From Euwallacea fornicatus (Eukaryota > Arthropoda > Insecta > Coleoptera > Curculionidae), in contig NW_027096052.1 of assembly GCF_040115645.1 (NCBI RefSeq), forward strand, positions 372,001 to 436,000: a stretch of DNA of 64,000 nucleotides, written 5' to 3'. Of the stretch, positions 37,440-51,034 are shown one piece after another; the stretch's first letter is position 1; every line of letters starts with the position of its first letter. The position numbers and the translations under genes are program-made. The notes beneath the pieces were generated by a model, which was given only the letters and a program-made list of their open reading frames with translations, was not told the origin of the DNA and searched no databases.

Positions 37440-40073
37440 CAACACATCATGATTACATCTTGTTGAACTTCCAAGAAAAATAGTACTTTATGTGCTCAAT
37501 CACACAACTTTTGTGACTTTTCCAATTTTGAAGCTCGATAACTTTGGCAAATGTGGACCAAATTTGTTAACCAAAGTGTCAAATTAATCAGTTCGACGAG
37601 ATCTTTAAAATGACACAATTCATGATTGCATCTTGTTGAATTTCCAAGAACAATAGTACTTTATGTGCTCAAACACACATATTTTATGACTTTTCAAACT
37701 TTGAAGCTCGATAACATTGGCAAATGTGGACCAAATTTCTTAAACAAAGTGTCAAAGTAATCACCTCAATGAGATTTTAAAGATGTCACAACACATCATG
37801 ATTACATCTTGTTGAACTTCCAAGAAAAATAGTACTTTATGTGCTCAAACACACAACTTTTGTGACTTTTCCAATTTTGAAGCTCGATAACTTTGGCAAA
37901 TGTGGACCAAATTTGTTAACCAAAGTGTCAAATTAATCAGCTCAACGAGATTTTGAAGATGTCACAACACATCATGATTACATCTTGTTGAATTTCCAAG
38001 AAAAATAGTACTTTATGTGCTGAAACACACAACTTTTGTGACTTTTCAAACTTTGAAGCTCGATAGCTTCGGCAAATGAAGACCAAATTTGTTAAACAAA
38101 GTGTCAAATTAATCACCTCAACGAGATTATAAAGATGTCACAACACATCATGATTACATCTTGTTGAACTTCCAGGAAAAATAGTACTTTATGTGCTCAA
38201 ACACACAACTTTTGTGACTTTTCCAATTTTGAAGCTCGATAACTTCGGCAAATGTGGACCAAATTTCTTACATAAAGTGTCAAATTAATCAGCTCAACGA
38301 GATTTTGAAGATGTCACAACACATCATCATTGCATCTTGTTGAACTTCCAAGAAAAATAGTACTTTATGTGCTCAAACACACAACTTTTGTGACTTTTCA
38401 AACTTTGAAGCTCGATAGCTTCGGCAAATGAAGACCAAATTTGTTAAACAAAGTGTCAAATTAATCAGCTCGACGAGATTTTGAATATGTCACAACACAT
38501 CATGATTGCATCTTGTTGAATTTCCAAGAAAAATAGTACTTTATGTGCTCAAACACACAACTTTTGTGACTTTTCCAATTTTGAAGCTCGATAACTTTGG
38601 CAAATGTGGACCAAATTTGTTAACCAAAGTGTCAAATTAATCAGCTCGACGAGATCTTTAAAATGACACAACAATTCATGATTGCATCTTGTTGAATTTC
38701 CAGGAAAAATAGTACTTTATGTGCTCAAACACACAACTTTTGTGACTTTTCCAATTTTGAAGCTCGATAACTTTGGCAAATGTGGACCAAATTTGTTAAA
38801 CAAAGTGTCAAATTAATCAGCTCGACGAGATTATAAAGATGTCACAACACACCATGATTACATCTTGTTGAACTTCCAAGAAAAATAGTACTTTATGTGC
38901 TGAAACACACAACTTTTGTGACTTTTCAAACTTTGAAGCTCGATAGCTTCGGCAAATGAAGACCAAATTTGTTAAACAAAGTGTCAAATTAATCACCTCA
39001 ACGAGATTATAAAGATGTCACAACACATCATGATTACATCTTGTTGAACTTCCAAGAAAAATAGTACTTTATGTGCTGAAACACACAACTTTTGTGACTT
39101 TTCAAACTTTGAAGCTCGATAGCTTCGGCAAATGAAGACCAAATTTGTTAAACAAAGTGTCAAATTAATCACCTCAACGAGATTATAAAGATGTCACAAC
39201 ACATCATGATTACATCTTGTTGAACTTCCAGGAAAAATAGTACTTTATGTGCTAAAACACACAACTTTTGTGACTTTTCCAATTTTGAAGTTCGATAACT
39301 TTGGCAAATGTGGACCAAATTTGTTAACCAAAGTGTCAAATTAATCAGCTCGACGAGATCTTTAAAATGACACAACAATTCATGATTGCATCTTGTTGAA
39401 CTTCCAAGAAAAATAATAATTTATGTGCTCAAACACATATATTTTGTGACTTTTCAAACTTTGAAGCTCGATAACTTTGGCAAATGTGGACCAAATTTGT
39501 TAACCAAAGTGTCAAATTAATCAGCTCGACGAGATCTTTAAAATGACACAACAATTCATGATTGCATCTTGTTGAACTTCCAAGAAAAATAGTACTTTAT
39601 GTGCTCAAACACACAAATTTTGTGACTTTTCAAACTTTGAAGCTCGATAGCTTCGGCAAATGAAGACCAAATTTGTTAAACAAAGTGTCAAATTAATCAG
39701 CTCGACAAGGTTATGAAGATGTCACAACACATCATGATTACATCTTGTTGAACTTCCAAGAAAAATAGTACTTTATGTGCTGAAACACACAACTTTTGTG
39801 ACTTTTCCAATTTTGAAGCTCGATAACTTTGGCAAATGTGGACCAAATTTGTTAACCAAAGTGTCAAATTAATCAGTTCGACGAGATCTTTAAAATGACA
39901 CAATCCATGATTGCATCTTGTTGAATTTCCAAGAACAATAGTACTTTATGTGCTCAAACACACATATTTTATGACTTTTCAAACTTTCAAGCTCGATAAC
40001 ATTGGCAAATGTGGACCAAATTTCTTAAACAAAGTGTCAAAGTAATCACCTCAATGAGATTTTAAAGATGTCA
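37440..40073. repeat. 15-mer (2,634 bp) tandem HOR, copy 1
   Basis: Fifteen monomers, two of them with the 3-base deletion, give 2,634 bp. The match to the next copy starts near 37,440. By eye it is almost perfect: one clear difference is ACACAATTCATG near 37,617 against ACACAATCCATG near 40,252. Marks include CTTACATAAAG (near 38,271 and 40,905), ATGTGCTAAAAC (near 39,247 and 41,881) and GAAGTTCGATAAC. Confidence 0.88.
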
Positions 40074-42707
40074 CAACACATCATGATTACATCTTGTTGA
40101 ACTTCCAAGAAAAATAGTACTTTATGTGCTCAATCACACAACTTTTGTGACTTTTCCAATTTTGAAGCTCGATAACTTTGGCAAATGTGGACCAAATTTG
40201 TTAACCAAAGTGTCAAATTAATCAGTTCGACGAGATCTTTAAAATGACACAATCCATGATTGCATCTTGTTGAATTTCCAAGAACAATAGTACTTTATGT
40301 GCTCAAACACACATATTTTATGACTTTTCAAACTTTGAAGCTCGATAACATTGGCAAATGTGGACCAAATTTCTTAAACAAAGTGTCAAAGTAATCACCT
40401 CAATGAGATTTTAAAGATGTCACAACACATCATGATTACATCTTGTTGAACTTCCAAGAAAAATAGTACTTTATGTGCTCAAACACACAACTTTTGTGAC
40501 TTTTCCAATTTTGAAGCTCGATAACTTTGGCAAATGTGGACCAAATTTGTTAACCAAAGTGTCAAATTAATCAGCTCAACGAGATTTTGAAGATGTCACA
40601 ACACATCATGATTACATCTTGTTGAATTTCCAAGAAAAATAGTACTTTATGTGCTGAAACACACAACTTTTGTGACTTTTCAAACTTTGAAGCTCGATAG
40701 CTTCGGCAAATGAAGACCAAATTTGTTAAACAAAGTGTCAAATTAATCACCTCAACGAGATTATAAAGATGTCACAACACATCATGATTACATCTTGTTG
40801 AACTTCCAGGAAAAATAGTACTTTATGTGCTCAAACACACAACTTTTGTGACTTTTCCAATTTTGAAGCTCGATAACTTCGGCAAATGTGGACCAAATTT
40901 CTTACATAAAGTGTCAAATTAATCAGCTCAACGAGATTTTGAAGATGTCACAACACATCATCATTGCATCTTGTTGAACTTCCAAGAAAAATAGTACTTT
41001 ATGTGCTCAAACACACAACTTTTGTGACTTTTCAAACTTTGAAGCTCGATAGCTTCGGCAAATGAAGACCAAATTTGTTAAACAAAGTGTCAAATTAATC
41101 AGCTCGACGAGATTTTGAATATGTCACAACACATCATGATTGCATCTTGTTGAATTTCCAAGAAAAATAGTACTTTATGTGCTCAAACACACAACTTTTG
41201 TGACTTTTCCAATTTTGAAGCTCGATAACTTTGGCAAATGTGGACCAAATTTGTTAACCAAAGTGTCAAATTAATCAGCTCGACGAGATCTTTAAAATGA
41301 CACAACAATTCATGATTGCATCTTGTTGAATTTCCAGGAAAAATAGTACTTTATGTGCTCAAACACACAACTTTTGTGACTTTTCCAATTTTGAAGCTCG
41401 ATAACTTTGGCAAATGTGGACCAAATTTGTTAAACAAAGTGTCAAATTAATCAGCTCGACGAGATTATAAAGATGTCACAACACACCATGATTACATCTT
41501 GTTGAACTTCCAAGAAAAATAGTACTTTATGTGCTGAAACACACAACTTTTGTGACTTTTCAAACTTTGAAGCTCGATAGCTTCGGCAAATGAAGACCAA
41601 ATTTGTTAAACAAAGTGTCAAATTAATCACCTCAACGAGATTATAAAGATGTCACAACACATCATGATTACATCTTGTTGAACTTCCAAGAAAAATAGTA
41701 CTTTATGTGCTGAAACACACAACTTTTGTGACTTTTCAAACTTTGAAGCTCGATAGCTTCGGCAAATGAAGACCAAATTTGTTAAACAAAGTGTCAAATT
41801 AATCACCTCAACGAGATTATAAAGATGTCACAACACATCATGATTACATCTTGTTGAACTTCCAGGAAAAATAGTACTTTATGTGCTAAAACACACAACT
41901 TTTGTGACTTTTCCAATTTTGAAGTTCGATAACTTTGGCAAATGTGGACCAAATTTGTTAACCAAAGTGTCAAATTAATCAGCTCGACGAGATCTTTAAA
42001 ATGACACAACAATTCATGATTGCATCTTGTTGAACTTCCAAGAAAAATAATAATTTATGTGCTCAAACACATATATTTTGTGACTTTTCAAACTTTGAAG
42101 CTCGATAACTTTGGCAAATGTGGACCAAATTTGTTAACCAAAGTGTCAAATTAATCAGCTCGACGAGATCTTTAAAATGACACAACAATTCATGATTGCA
42201 TCTTGTTGAACTTCCAAGAAAAATAGTACTTTATGTGCTCAAACACACAAATTTTGTGACTTTTCAAACTTTGAAGCTCGATAGCTTCGGCAAATGAAGA
42301 CCAAATTTGTTAAACAAAGTGTCAAATTAATCAGCTCGACAAGGTTATGAAGATGTCACAACACATCATGATTACATCTTGTTGAACTTCCAAGAAAAAT
42401 AGTACTTTATGTGCTGAAACACACAACTTTTGTGACTTTTCCAATTTTGAAGCTCGATAACTTTGGCAAATGTGGACCAAATTTGTTAACCAAAGTGTCA
42501 AATTAATCAGTTCGACGAGATCTTTAAAATGACACAATCCATGATTGCATCTTGTTGAATTTCCAAGAACAATAGTACTTTATGTGCTCAAACACACATA
42601 TTTTATGACTTTTCAAACTTTCAAGCTCGATAACATTGGCAAATGTGGACCAAATTTCTTAAACAAAGTGTCAAAGTAATCACCTCAATGAGATTTTAAA
42701 GATGTCA
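40074..42707. repeat. 15-mer (2,634 bp) tandem HOR, copy 2
   Basis: Second copy of the 15-monomer unit. The match to copy 1 continues past the unit boundary to about 43,130, so a short third partial copy exists (42,708-43,130). It then changes from the CCAATTTTG form to the CAAACTTTG form and enters a copy of 37.1-37.8 kb. Very low divergence between copies suggests one of the youngest amplifications in the window. Confidence 0.88.
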
Positions 42708-43787
42708 CAACACATCATGATTACATCTTGTTGAACTTCCAAGAAAAATAGTACTTTATGTGCTCAATCACACAACTTTTGTGACTTTTCCAATTTTGAA
42801 GCTCGATAACTTTGGCAAATGTGGACCAAATTTGTTAACCAAAGTGTCAAATTAATCAGTTCGACGAGATCTTTAAAATGACACAATCCATGATTGCATC
42901 TTGTTGAATTTCCAAGAACAATAGTACTTTATGTGCTCAAACACACATATTTTATGACTTTTCAAACTTTGAAGCTCGATAACATTGGCAAATGTGGACC
43001 AAATTTCTTAAACAAAGTGTCAAAGTAATCACCTCAATGAGATTTTAAAGATGTCACAACACATCATGATTACATCTTGTTGAACTTCCAAGAAAAATAG
43101 TACTTTATGTGCTCAAACACACAACTTTTGTGACTTTTCAAACTTTGAAGCTCGATAACTTCGGCAAATGTGGACCAAATTTGTTAACCAAAGTGTCAAA
43201 TTAATCAGCTCAACGAGATTTTGAAGATGTCACAACACATCATGATTACATCTTGTTGAACTTCCAAGAAAAATAGTACTTTATGTGCTCAAACACACAA
43301 CTTTTGAGACTTTTCAAACTTTGAAGCACGATAACTTCGGCAAATGTGGACCAAATTTGTTAAACAAAGTGTCAAAGTAATCACCTCAACGAGATTTTGA
43401 AGATGTCACAACACATCATGATTACATCTTGTTGAACTTCCAAGAAAAATAGTACTTTATGTGCTCAATCACACAACTTTTGTGACTTTTCCAATTTTGA
43501 AGCTCGATAACTTTGGCAAATGTGGACCAAATTTGTTAACCAAAGTGTCAAATTAATCAGTTCGACGAGATCTTTAAAATGACACAATTCATGATTGCAT
43601 CTTGTTGAATTTCCAAGAACAATAGTACTTTATGTGCTCAAACACACATATTTTATGACTTTTCAAACTTTGAAGCTCGATAACATTGGCAAATGTGGAC
43701 CAAATTTCTTAAACAAAGTGTCAAAGTAATCACCTCAATGAGATTTTAAAGATGTCACAACACATCATGATTACATCTTGTTGAACT
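42708..43787. repeat. Partial third 15-mer copy and cassette copy
   Basis: To about 43,130 this follows the 15-mer. From there it matches about 37.1-37.8 kb, offset 5,969 at GAAGCACGATAAC (37,359 and 43,328), which is 34 monomers minus five 3-base deletions. It includes the last 3-base-deletion monomer of the window, near 43,587. Confidence 0.75.
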
Positions 43788-46700
43788 TCCAAGAAAAATA
43801 ATAATTTATGTGCTCAAACACACATATTTTGTGACTTTTCAAACTTTGAAGCTCGATAACTTTGGCAAATGTGGACCAAATTTGTTAACCAAAGTGTCAA
43901 ATTAATCAGCTCGATGAGATCTTTAAAATGACACAACAATTCATGATTGCATCTTGTTGAACTTCCAAGAAAAATAGTACTTTATGTGCTCAAACACACA
44001 AATTTTGTGACTTTTCAAACTTTGAAGCTCGATAGCTTCGGCTAATGAAGACCAAATTTGTTAAACAAAGTGTCAAATTAATCAGCTTAACGAGATTATA
44101 AAGATGTCACAACACATCATGATTACATCTTGTTGAACTTCCAAGAAAAATAGTACTTTATGTGCTGAAACACACAACTTTTGTGACTTTTCAAACTTTG
44201 AAGCTCGATAGCTTCGGCAAATGAAGACCAAATTTGTTAAACAAAGTGTCAAATTAATCACCTCAACGAGATTATAAAGATGTCACAACACATCATGATT
44301 ACATCTTGTTGAACTTCCAGGAAAAATAGTACTTTATGTGCTCAAACACACAACTTTTGTGACTTTTCCAATTTTGAAGCTCGATAACTTCGGCAAATGT
44401 GGACCAAATTTCTTACATAAAGTGTCAAATTAATCAGCTCAACGAGATTTTGAAGATGTTACAACACATCATCATTGCATCTTGTTGAACTTCCAAGAAA
44501 AATAGTACTTTATGTGCTCAAACACACAACTTTTGTGACTTTTCAAACTTTGAAGCTCGATAGCTTCGGCAAATGAAGACCAAATTTGTTAAACAAAGTG
44601 TCAAATTAATCAGCTCGACGAGATTTTGAATATGTCACAACACATCATGATTGCATCTTGTTGAACTTCCAGGAAAAATAATACTTTATGTGCTCAAACA
44701 CACAACTTTTGTGACTTTTCAAACTTTGAAGCTCGATAGCTTCGGCAAATGAAGACCAAATTTGTTAAACAAAGTGTCACATTAATCAGCTCGACGAGAT
44801 TTTGAATATGTCACAACACATCATGATTGCATCTTGTTGAACTTCCAGGAAAAATAATACTTTATGTGCTCAAACACACAACTTTTGTTACTTTTCAAAC
44901 TTTGAAGCTCGATAGCTTCGGCAAATGAAGACCAAATTTGTTAAACAAAGTGTCAAATTAATCAGCTCGACGAGATTTTGAATATGTCACAACACATCAT
45001 GATTGCATCTTGTTGAACTTCCAGGAAAAATAATACTTTATGTGCTCAAACACACAACTTTTGTGACTTTTCCAATTTTGAAGCTCGATAACTTTGGCAA
45101 ATGTGGACCAAATTTGTTAAACAAAGTGTCACATTAATCAGCTCGACGAGATCTTTAAAATGACGCAACACATCATCATTGCGCCTTGTTGAACTTCCAA
45201 GAAAAATAGTACATTATGTGCTCAAACACACAAATTTTGTGACTTTTCAAACTTTGAAGCTCGATAGCTTCGGCAAATGAAGACCAAATTTGTTAAACAA
45301 AGTGTCAAATTAATCAGCTCGACGAGATTTTGAAGATATCACAACACATCGTGATTGCATCTTGTTGAACTTCCAAGAAAAATAATAATTTATGTGCTCA
45401 AACACATATTTTGTGACTTTTCAAACTTTGAAGCTCGATAGCTTCGGCAAATGAAGACCAAATTTGTTAAACAAAGTGTCAAATTAATCACCTCAACGAG
45501 ATTATAAAGATGTCACAACACATCATGATTACATCTTGTTGAACTTCCAAGAAAAATAGTACTTTATGTGCTGAAACACACAACTTTTGTGACTTTTCAA
45601 ACTTTGAAGCTCGATAGCTTCGGCAAATGAAGACCAAATTTGTTAAACAAAGTGTCAAATTAATCACCTCAACGAGATTATAAAGATGTCACAACACATC
45701 ATCATTGCATCTTGTTGAACTTCCAAGAAAAATAGTACTTTATGTGCTCAAACACACAACTTTTGTGACTTTTCCAATTTTGAAGCTCGATAACTTTGGC
45801 AAATGTGGACCAAATTTGTTAAACAAAGTGTCAAATTAATCAGCTCGACGAGATCTTTAAAATGACGCAACACATCATCATTGCACCTTGTTGAACTTCC
45901 AAGAAAAATAGTACATTATGTGCTCAAATACACAACTTTTGTGACTTTTCAAACTTTGAAGCTCGATAGCTTCGGCAAATGAAGACCAAATTTGTTAAAC
46001 AAAGTGTCAAATTAATCAGCTCGACGAGATTTTGAATATGTCACAACACATCATGATTGCATCTTGTTGAATTTCCAAGAAAAATAGTACTTTATGTGCT
46101 CAAACACACAACTTTTGTGACTTTTCCAATTTTGAAGCTCGATAACTTTGGCAAATGTGGACCAAATTTGTTAACCAAAGTGTCAAATTAATCAGCTCGA
46201 CGAGATCTTTAAAATGACACAACAATTCATGATTGCATCTTGTTGAATTTCCAGGAAAAATAGTACTTTATGTGCTCAAACACACAACTTTTGTGACTTT
46301 TCCAATTTTGAAGCTCGATAACTTTGGCAAATGTGGACCAAATTTGTTAAACAAAGTGTCAAATTAATCAGCTCGACGAGATTATAAAGATGTCACAACA
46401 CACCATGATTACATCTTGTTGAACTTCCAAGAAAAATAGTACTTTATGTGCTGAAACACACAACTTTTGTGACTTTTCAAACTTTGAAGCTCGATAGCTT
46501 CGGCAAATGAAGACCAAATTTGTTAAACAAAGTGTCAAATTAATCACCTCAACGAGATTATAAAGATGTCACAACACATCATGATTACATCTTGTTGAAC
46601 TTCCAGGAAAAATAGTACTTTATGTGCTAAAACACACAACTTTTGTGACTTTTCCAATTTTGAAGTTCGATAACTTTGGCAAATGTGGACCAAATTTGTT

Positions 46701-47530
46701 AAACAAAGTGTCAAATTAATCAGCTCGACGAGATCTTTAAAATGACACAACAATTCATGATTGCATCTTGTTGAATTTCCAAGAAAAATAGTACTTTATG
46801 TGCTCAAACACACAACTTTTGTGACTTTTCCAATTTTGAAGCTCGATAACTTTGGCAAATGTGGACCAAATTTGTTAAACAAAGTGTCAAATTAATCAGC
46901 TCGACGAGATCTTTAAAATGACGCAACACATCATCATTGCACCTTGTTGAACTTCCAAGAAAAATAGTACATTATGTGCTCAAACACACAAATTTTGTGA
47001 CTTTTCAAACTTTGAAGCTCGATAGCTTTGGCAAATGTGGACCAAATTTGTTAACCAAAGTGTCAAATTAATCAGCTCGACGAGATCTTTAAAATGACAC
47101 AACAATTCATGATTGCATCTTGTTGAACTTCCAAGAAAAATAATAATTTATGTGCTCAAACACATATATTTTGTGACTTTTCAAACTTTGAAGCTCGATA
47201 ACTTTGGCAAATGTGGACCAAATTTGTTAACCAAAGTGTCAAATTAATCAGCTCGACGAGATCTTTAAAATGACACAACAATTCATGATTGCATCTTGTT
47301 GAACTTCCAAGAAAAATAGTACTTTATGTGCTCAAACACACAAATTTTGTGACTTTTCAAACTTTGAAGCTCGATAGCTTCGGCAAATGAAGACCAAATT
47401 TGTTAAACAAAGTGTCAAATTAATCAGCTCGACAAGGTTATGAAGATGTCACAACACACCATGATTACATCTTGTTGAACTTCCAAGAAAAATAGTACTT
47501 TATGTGCTGAAACACACAACTTTTGTGACT
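43788..47530. repeat. Long-range duplicated block, copy 2
   Basis: It matches 32,370-36,470 at offset 11,416, then 11,414 after the 2-base deletion at 45,405, then 11,062 after losing two whole monomers near 46.3-46.6 kb. Private changes include GATGTTACAACAC near 44,455 and TCACATTAATC near 44,777. The match ends near 47,530, where this copy continues into CAAACTTTG/AGCTTCGG while copy 1 continues into CCAATTTTG. Confidence 0.85.
45401..45410 (+). repeat. 174-bp monomer with a 2-base deletion
   Basis: The unit reads CTCAAACACATATTTTGTG where its partner near 33,980 reads CTCAAACACACATATTTTGTG. The loss of one CA dinucleotide in a short CA run looks like replication slippage. It is the only 2-base indel in the window and post-dates the long-range duplication. 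Confidence 0.88.
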
Positions 47531-50500
47531 TTTCAAACTTTGAAGCTCGATAGCTTCGGCAAATGAAGACCAAATTTGTTAAACAAAGTGTCAAATTAAT
47601 CACCTCAACGAGATTATAAAGATGTCACAACACATCATGATTACATCTTGTTGAACTTCCAGGAAAAATAGTACTTTATGTGCTCAAACACACAACTTTT
47701 GTGACTTTTCCAATTTTGAAGCTCGATAACTTCGGCAAATGTGGACCAAATTTCTTACATAAAGTGTCAAATTAATCAGCTCAACGAGATTTTGAAGATG
47801 TCACAACACATCATCATTGCATCTTGTTGAACTTCCAAGAAAAATAGTACTTTATGTGCTCAAACACACAACTTTTGTGACTTTTCAAACTTTGAAGCTC
47901 GATAGCTTCGGCAAATGAAGACCAAATTTGTTAAACAAAGTGTCAAATTAATCAGCTCGACGAGATTTTGAATATGTCACAACACATCATGATTGCATCT
48001 TGTTGAACTTCCAGGAAAAATAATACTTTATGTGCTCAAACACACAACTTTTGTGACTTTTCAAATTTTGAAGCTCGATAACTTCGGCAAATGTGGACCA
48101 AATTTCTTAAACAAAGTGTCAAAGTAATCACCTCAACGAGATTTTGAAGATGTCACAACACATCATGATTACATCTTGTTGAACTTCCAGGAAAAATAAT
48201 ACTTTATGTGCTCAAACACACAACTTTTGTGACTTTTCCAATTTTGAAGCTCGATAACTTTGGCAAATGTGGACCAAATTTGTTAAACAAAGTGTCAAAT
48301 TAATCAGCTCGACGAGATCTTTAAAATGACACAACAATTCATGATTGCATCTTGTTGAATTTCCAAGAAAAATAGTACTTTATGTGCTCAAACACACATA
48401 TTTTGTGACTTTTCAAACTTTGAAGCTCGATAGCTTCGGCAAATGAAGACCAAATTTGTTAAACAAAGTGTCAAATTAATCAGCTCGACGAGATTTTGAA
48501 TATGTCACAACACATCATGATTGCATCTTGTTGAATTTCCAAGAAAAATAGTACTTTATGTGCTCAAACACACAACTTTTGTGACTTTTCTAATTTTGAA
48601 GCTCGATAACATTGGCAAATGTGGACCAAATTTGTTAACCAAAGTGTCAAATTAATCAGCTCGACGAGATCTTTAAAATGACACAACAATTCATGATTGC
48701 ATCTTGTTGAATTTCCAAGAAAAATAGTACTTTATGTGCTCAAACACACAACTTTTGTGACTTTTCCAATTTTGAAGCTCGATAACTTTGGCAAATGTGG
48801 ACCAAATTTGTTAAACAAAGTGTCAAATTAATCAGCTCGACGAGATCTTTAAAATGACATAACAATTCATGATTGCATCTTGTTGAATTTCCAAGAAAAA
48901 TAGTACTTTATGTGCTCAAACACACAACTTTTGTGACTTTTCCAATTTTGAAGCTCGATAACTTTGGCAAATGTGGACCAAATTTGTTAACCAAAGTGTC
49001 AAATTAATCAGCTCGACGAGATTTTGAATATGTCACAACACATCATGATTGCATCTTGTTGAATTTCCAAGAAAAATAGTACTTTATGTGCTCAAACACA
49101 TAACTTTTGTGACTTTTCCAATTTTGAAGCTCGATAACTTTGGCAAATGTGGATCAAATTTGTTAACCAAAGTGTCAAATTAATCAGCTCGACGAGATCT
49201 TTAAAATGACACAACAATTCATGATTGCATCTTGTTGAATTTCCAAGAAAAATAGTACTTTATGTGCTCAAACACACAACTTTTGTGACTTTTCCAATTT
49301 TGAAGCTCGATAACTTTGGCAAATGTGGACCAAATTTGTTAACCAAAGTGTCAAATTAATCAGCTCGACGAGATCTTTAAAATGACACAACAATTCATGA
49401 TTGCATCTTGTTGAATTTCCAAGAAAAATAGTACTTTATGTGCTCAAACACACATATTTTGTGACTTTTCAAACTTTGAAGCTCGATAGCTTCGGCAAAT
49501 GAAGACCAAATTTGTTAAACAAAGTGTCAAATTAATCAGCTCGACGAGATTTTGAATATGTCACAACACATCATGATTGCATCTTGTTGAATTTCCAAGA
49601 AAAATAGTACTTTATGTGCTCAAACACACAACTTTTGTGACTTTTCTAATTTTGAAGCTCGATAACTTTGGCAAATGTGGACCAAATTTGTTAACCAAAG
49701 TGTCAAATTAATCAGCTCGACGAGATCTTTAAAATGACACAACAATTCATGATTGCATCTTGTTGAATTTCCAAGAAAAATAGTACTTTATGTGCTCAAA
49801 CACACAACTTTTGTGACTTTTCCAATTTTGAAGCTCGATAACTTTGGCAAATGTGGACCAAATTTGTTAACCAAAGTGTCAAATTAATCAGCTCGACGAG
49901 ATCTTTAAAATGACACAACAATTCATGATTGCATCTTGTTGAACTTCCAAGAAAAATAGTACTTTATGTGCTCAAACACACAAATTTTGTGACTTTTCAA
50001 ACTTTGAAGCTCGATAGCTTCGGCAAATGAAGACCAAATTTGTTAAACAAAGTGTCAAATTAATCAGCTCGACAAGGTTATGAAGATGTCACAACACATC
50101 ATGATTACATCTTGTTGAACTTCCAAGAAAAATAGTACTTTATGTGCTGAAACACACAACTTTTGTGACTTTTCAAACTTTGAAGCTCGATAGCTTCGGC
50201 AAATGAAGACCAAATTTGTTAAACAAAGTGTCAAATTAATCACCTCAACGAGATTATAAAGATGTCACAACACATCATGATTACATCTTGTTGAACTTCC
50301 AAGAAAACTAGTACTTTATGTGCTGAAACACACAACTTTTGTGACTTTTCAAACTTTGAAGCTCGATAGCTTCGGCAAATGAATACCAAATTTGTTAAAC
50401 AAAGTGTCAAATTAATCACCTCAACGAGATTATAAAGATGTCACAATACATCATGATTACATCTTGTTGAACTTCCAGGAAAAATAGTACTTTATGTGCT

Positions 50501-51034
50501 AAAACACACAACTTTTGTGACTTTTCCAATTTTGAAGCTCGATAACTTCGGCAAATGTGGACCAAATTTCTTAAACAAAGTGTCAAAGTAATCACCTCAA
50601 CGAGATTTTGAAGATGTCACAACACATCATGATTACATCTTGTTGAACTTCCAGGAAAAATAATACTTTATGTGCTCAAACACACAACTTTTGTGACTTT
50701 TCAAATTTTGAAGCTCTATAACTTCGGCAAATGTGGACCAAATTTCTTAAACAAAGTGTCAAAGTAATCACCTCAACGAGATTTTGAAGATGTCACAACA
50801 CATCATGATTACATTTTGTTGAACTTCCAGGAAAAATAATACTTTATGTGCTCAAACACACAACTTTTGTGACTTTTCAAATTTTGAAGCTCGATAACTT
50901 CGGCAAATGTGGACCAAATTTCTTAAACAAAGTGTCAAAGTAATCACCTCAACGAGATTTTGAAGATGTCACAACACATCATGATTACATTTTGTTGAAC
51001 TTCCAGGAAAAATAATACTTTATGTGCTCAAACA
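46635..51034. repeat. 25-mer (4,400 bp) tandem HOR, copy 1
   Basis: Exactly 25 monomers. Copies are linked by GAAGTTCGATAAC (46,661 and 51,061), GCACCTTG units, TAGCTTTGG, CTTACATAAAG (about 47,755 and 52,155), TTTTCTAATTTTG (about 48,588 and 52,988), GACATAACAATTC, GAATACCAAATTTG (50,381 and 54,605) and CACAATACATC (about 50,454 and 54,668). The last two marks are at offset 4,224, so copy 2 is one monomer shorter there. The start of the block overlaps the end of the long-range duplicated block. Confidence 0.85.

Noticed and set aside
35482..46753. Seven 68-69-codon open frames on the minus strand (35,482-35,691; 36,362-36,568; 39,169-39,378; 39,697-39,903; 41,803-42,012; 42,331-42,537; 46,544-46,753)
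   Set aside because: All begin with TTG and are the same monomer pair repeated by HOR duplication. Their sequence conservation follows from recent copying, not from coding constraint. No start context, domain or signal was seen.
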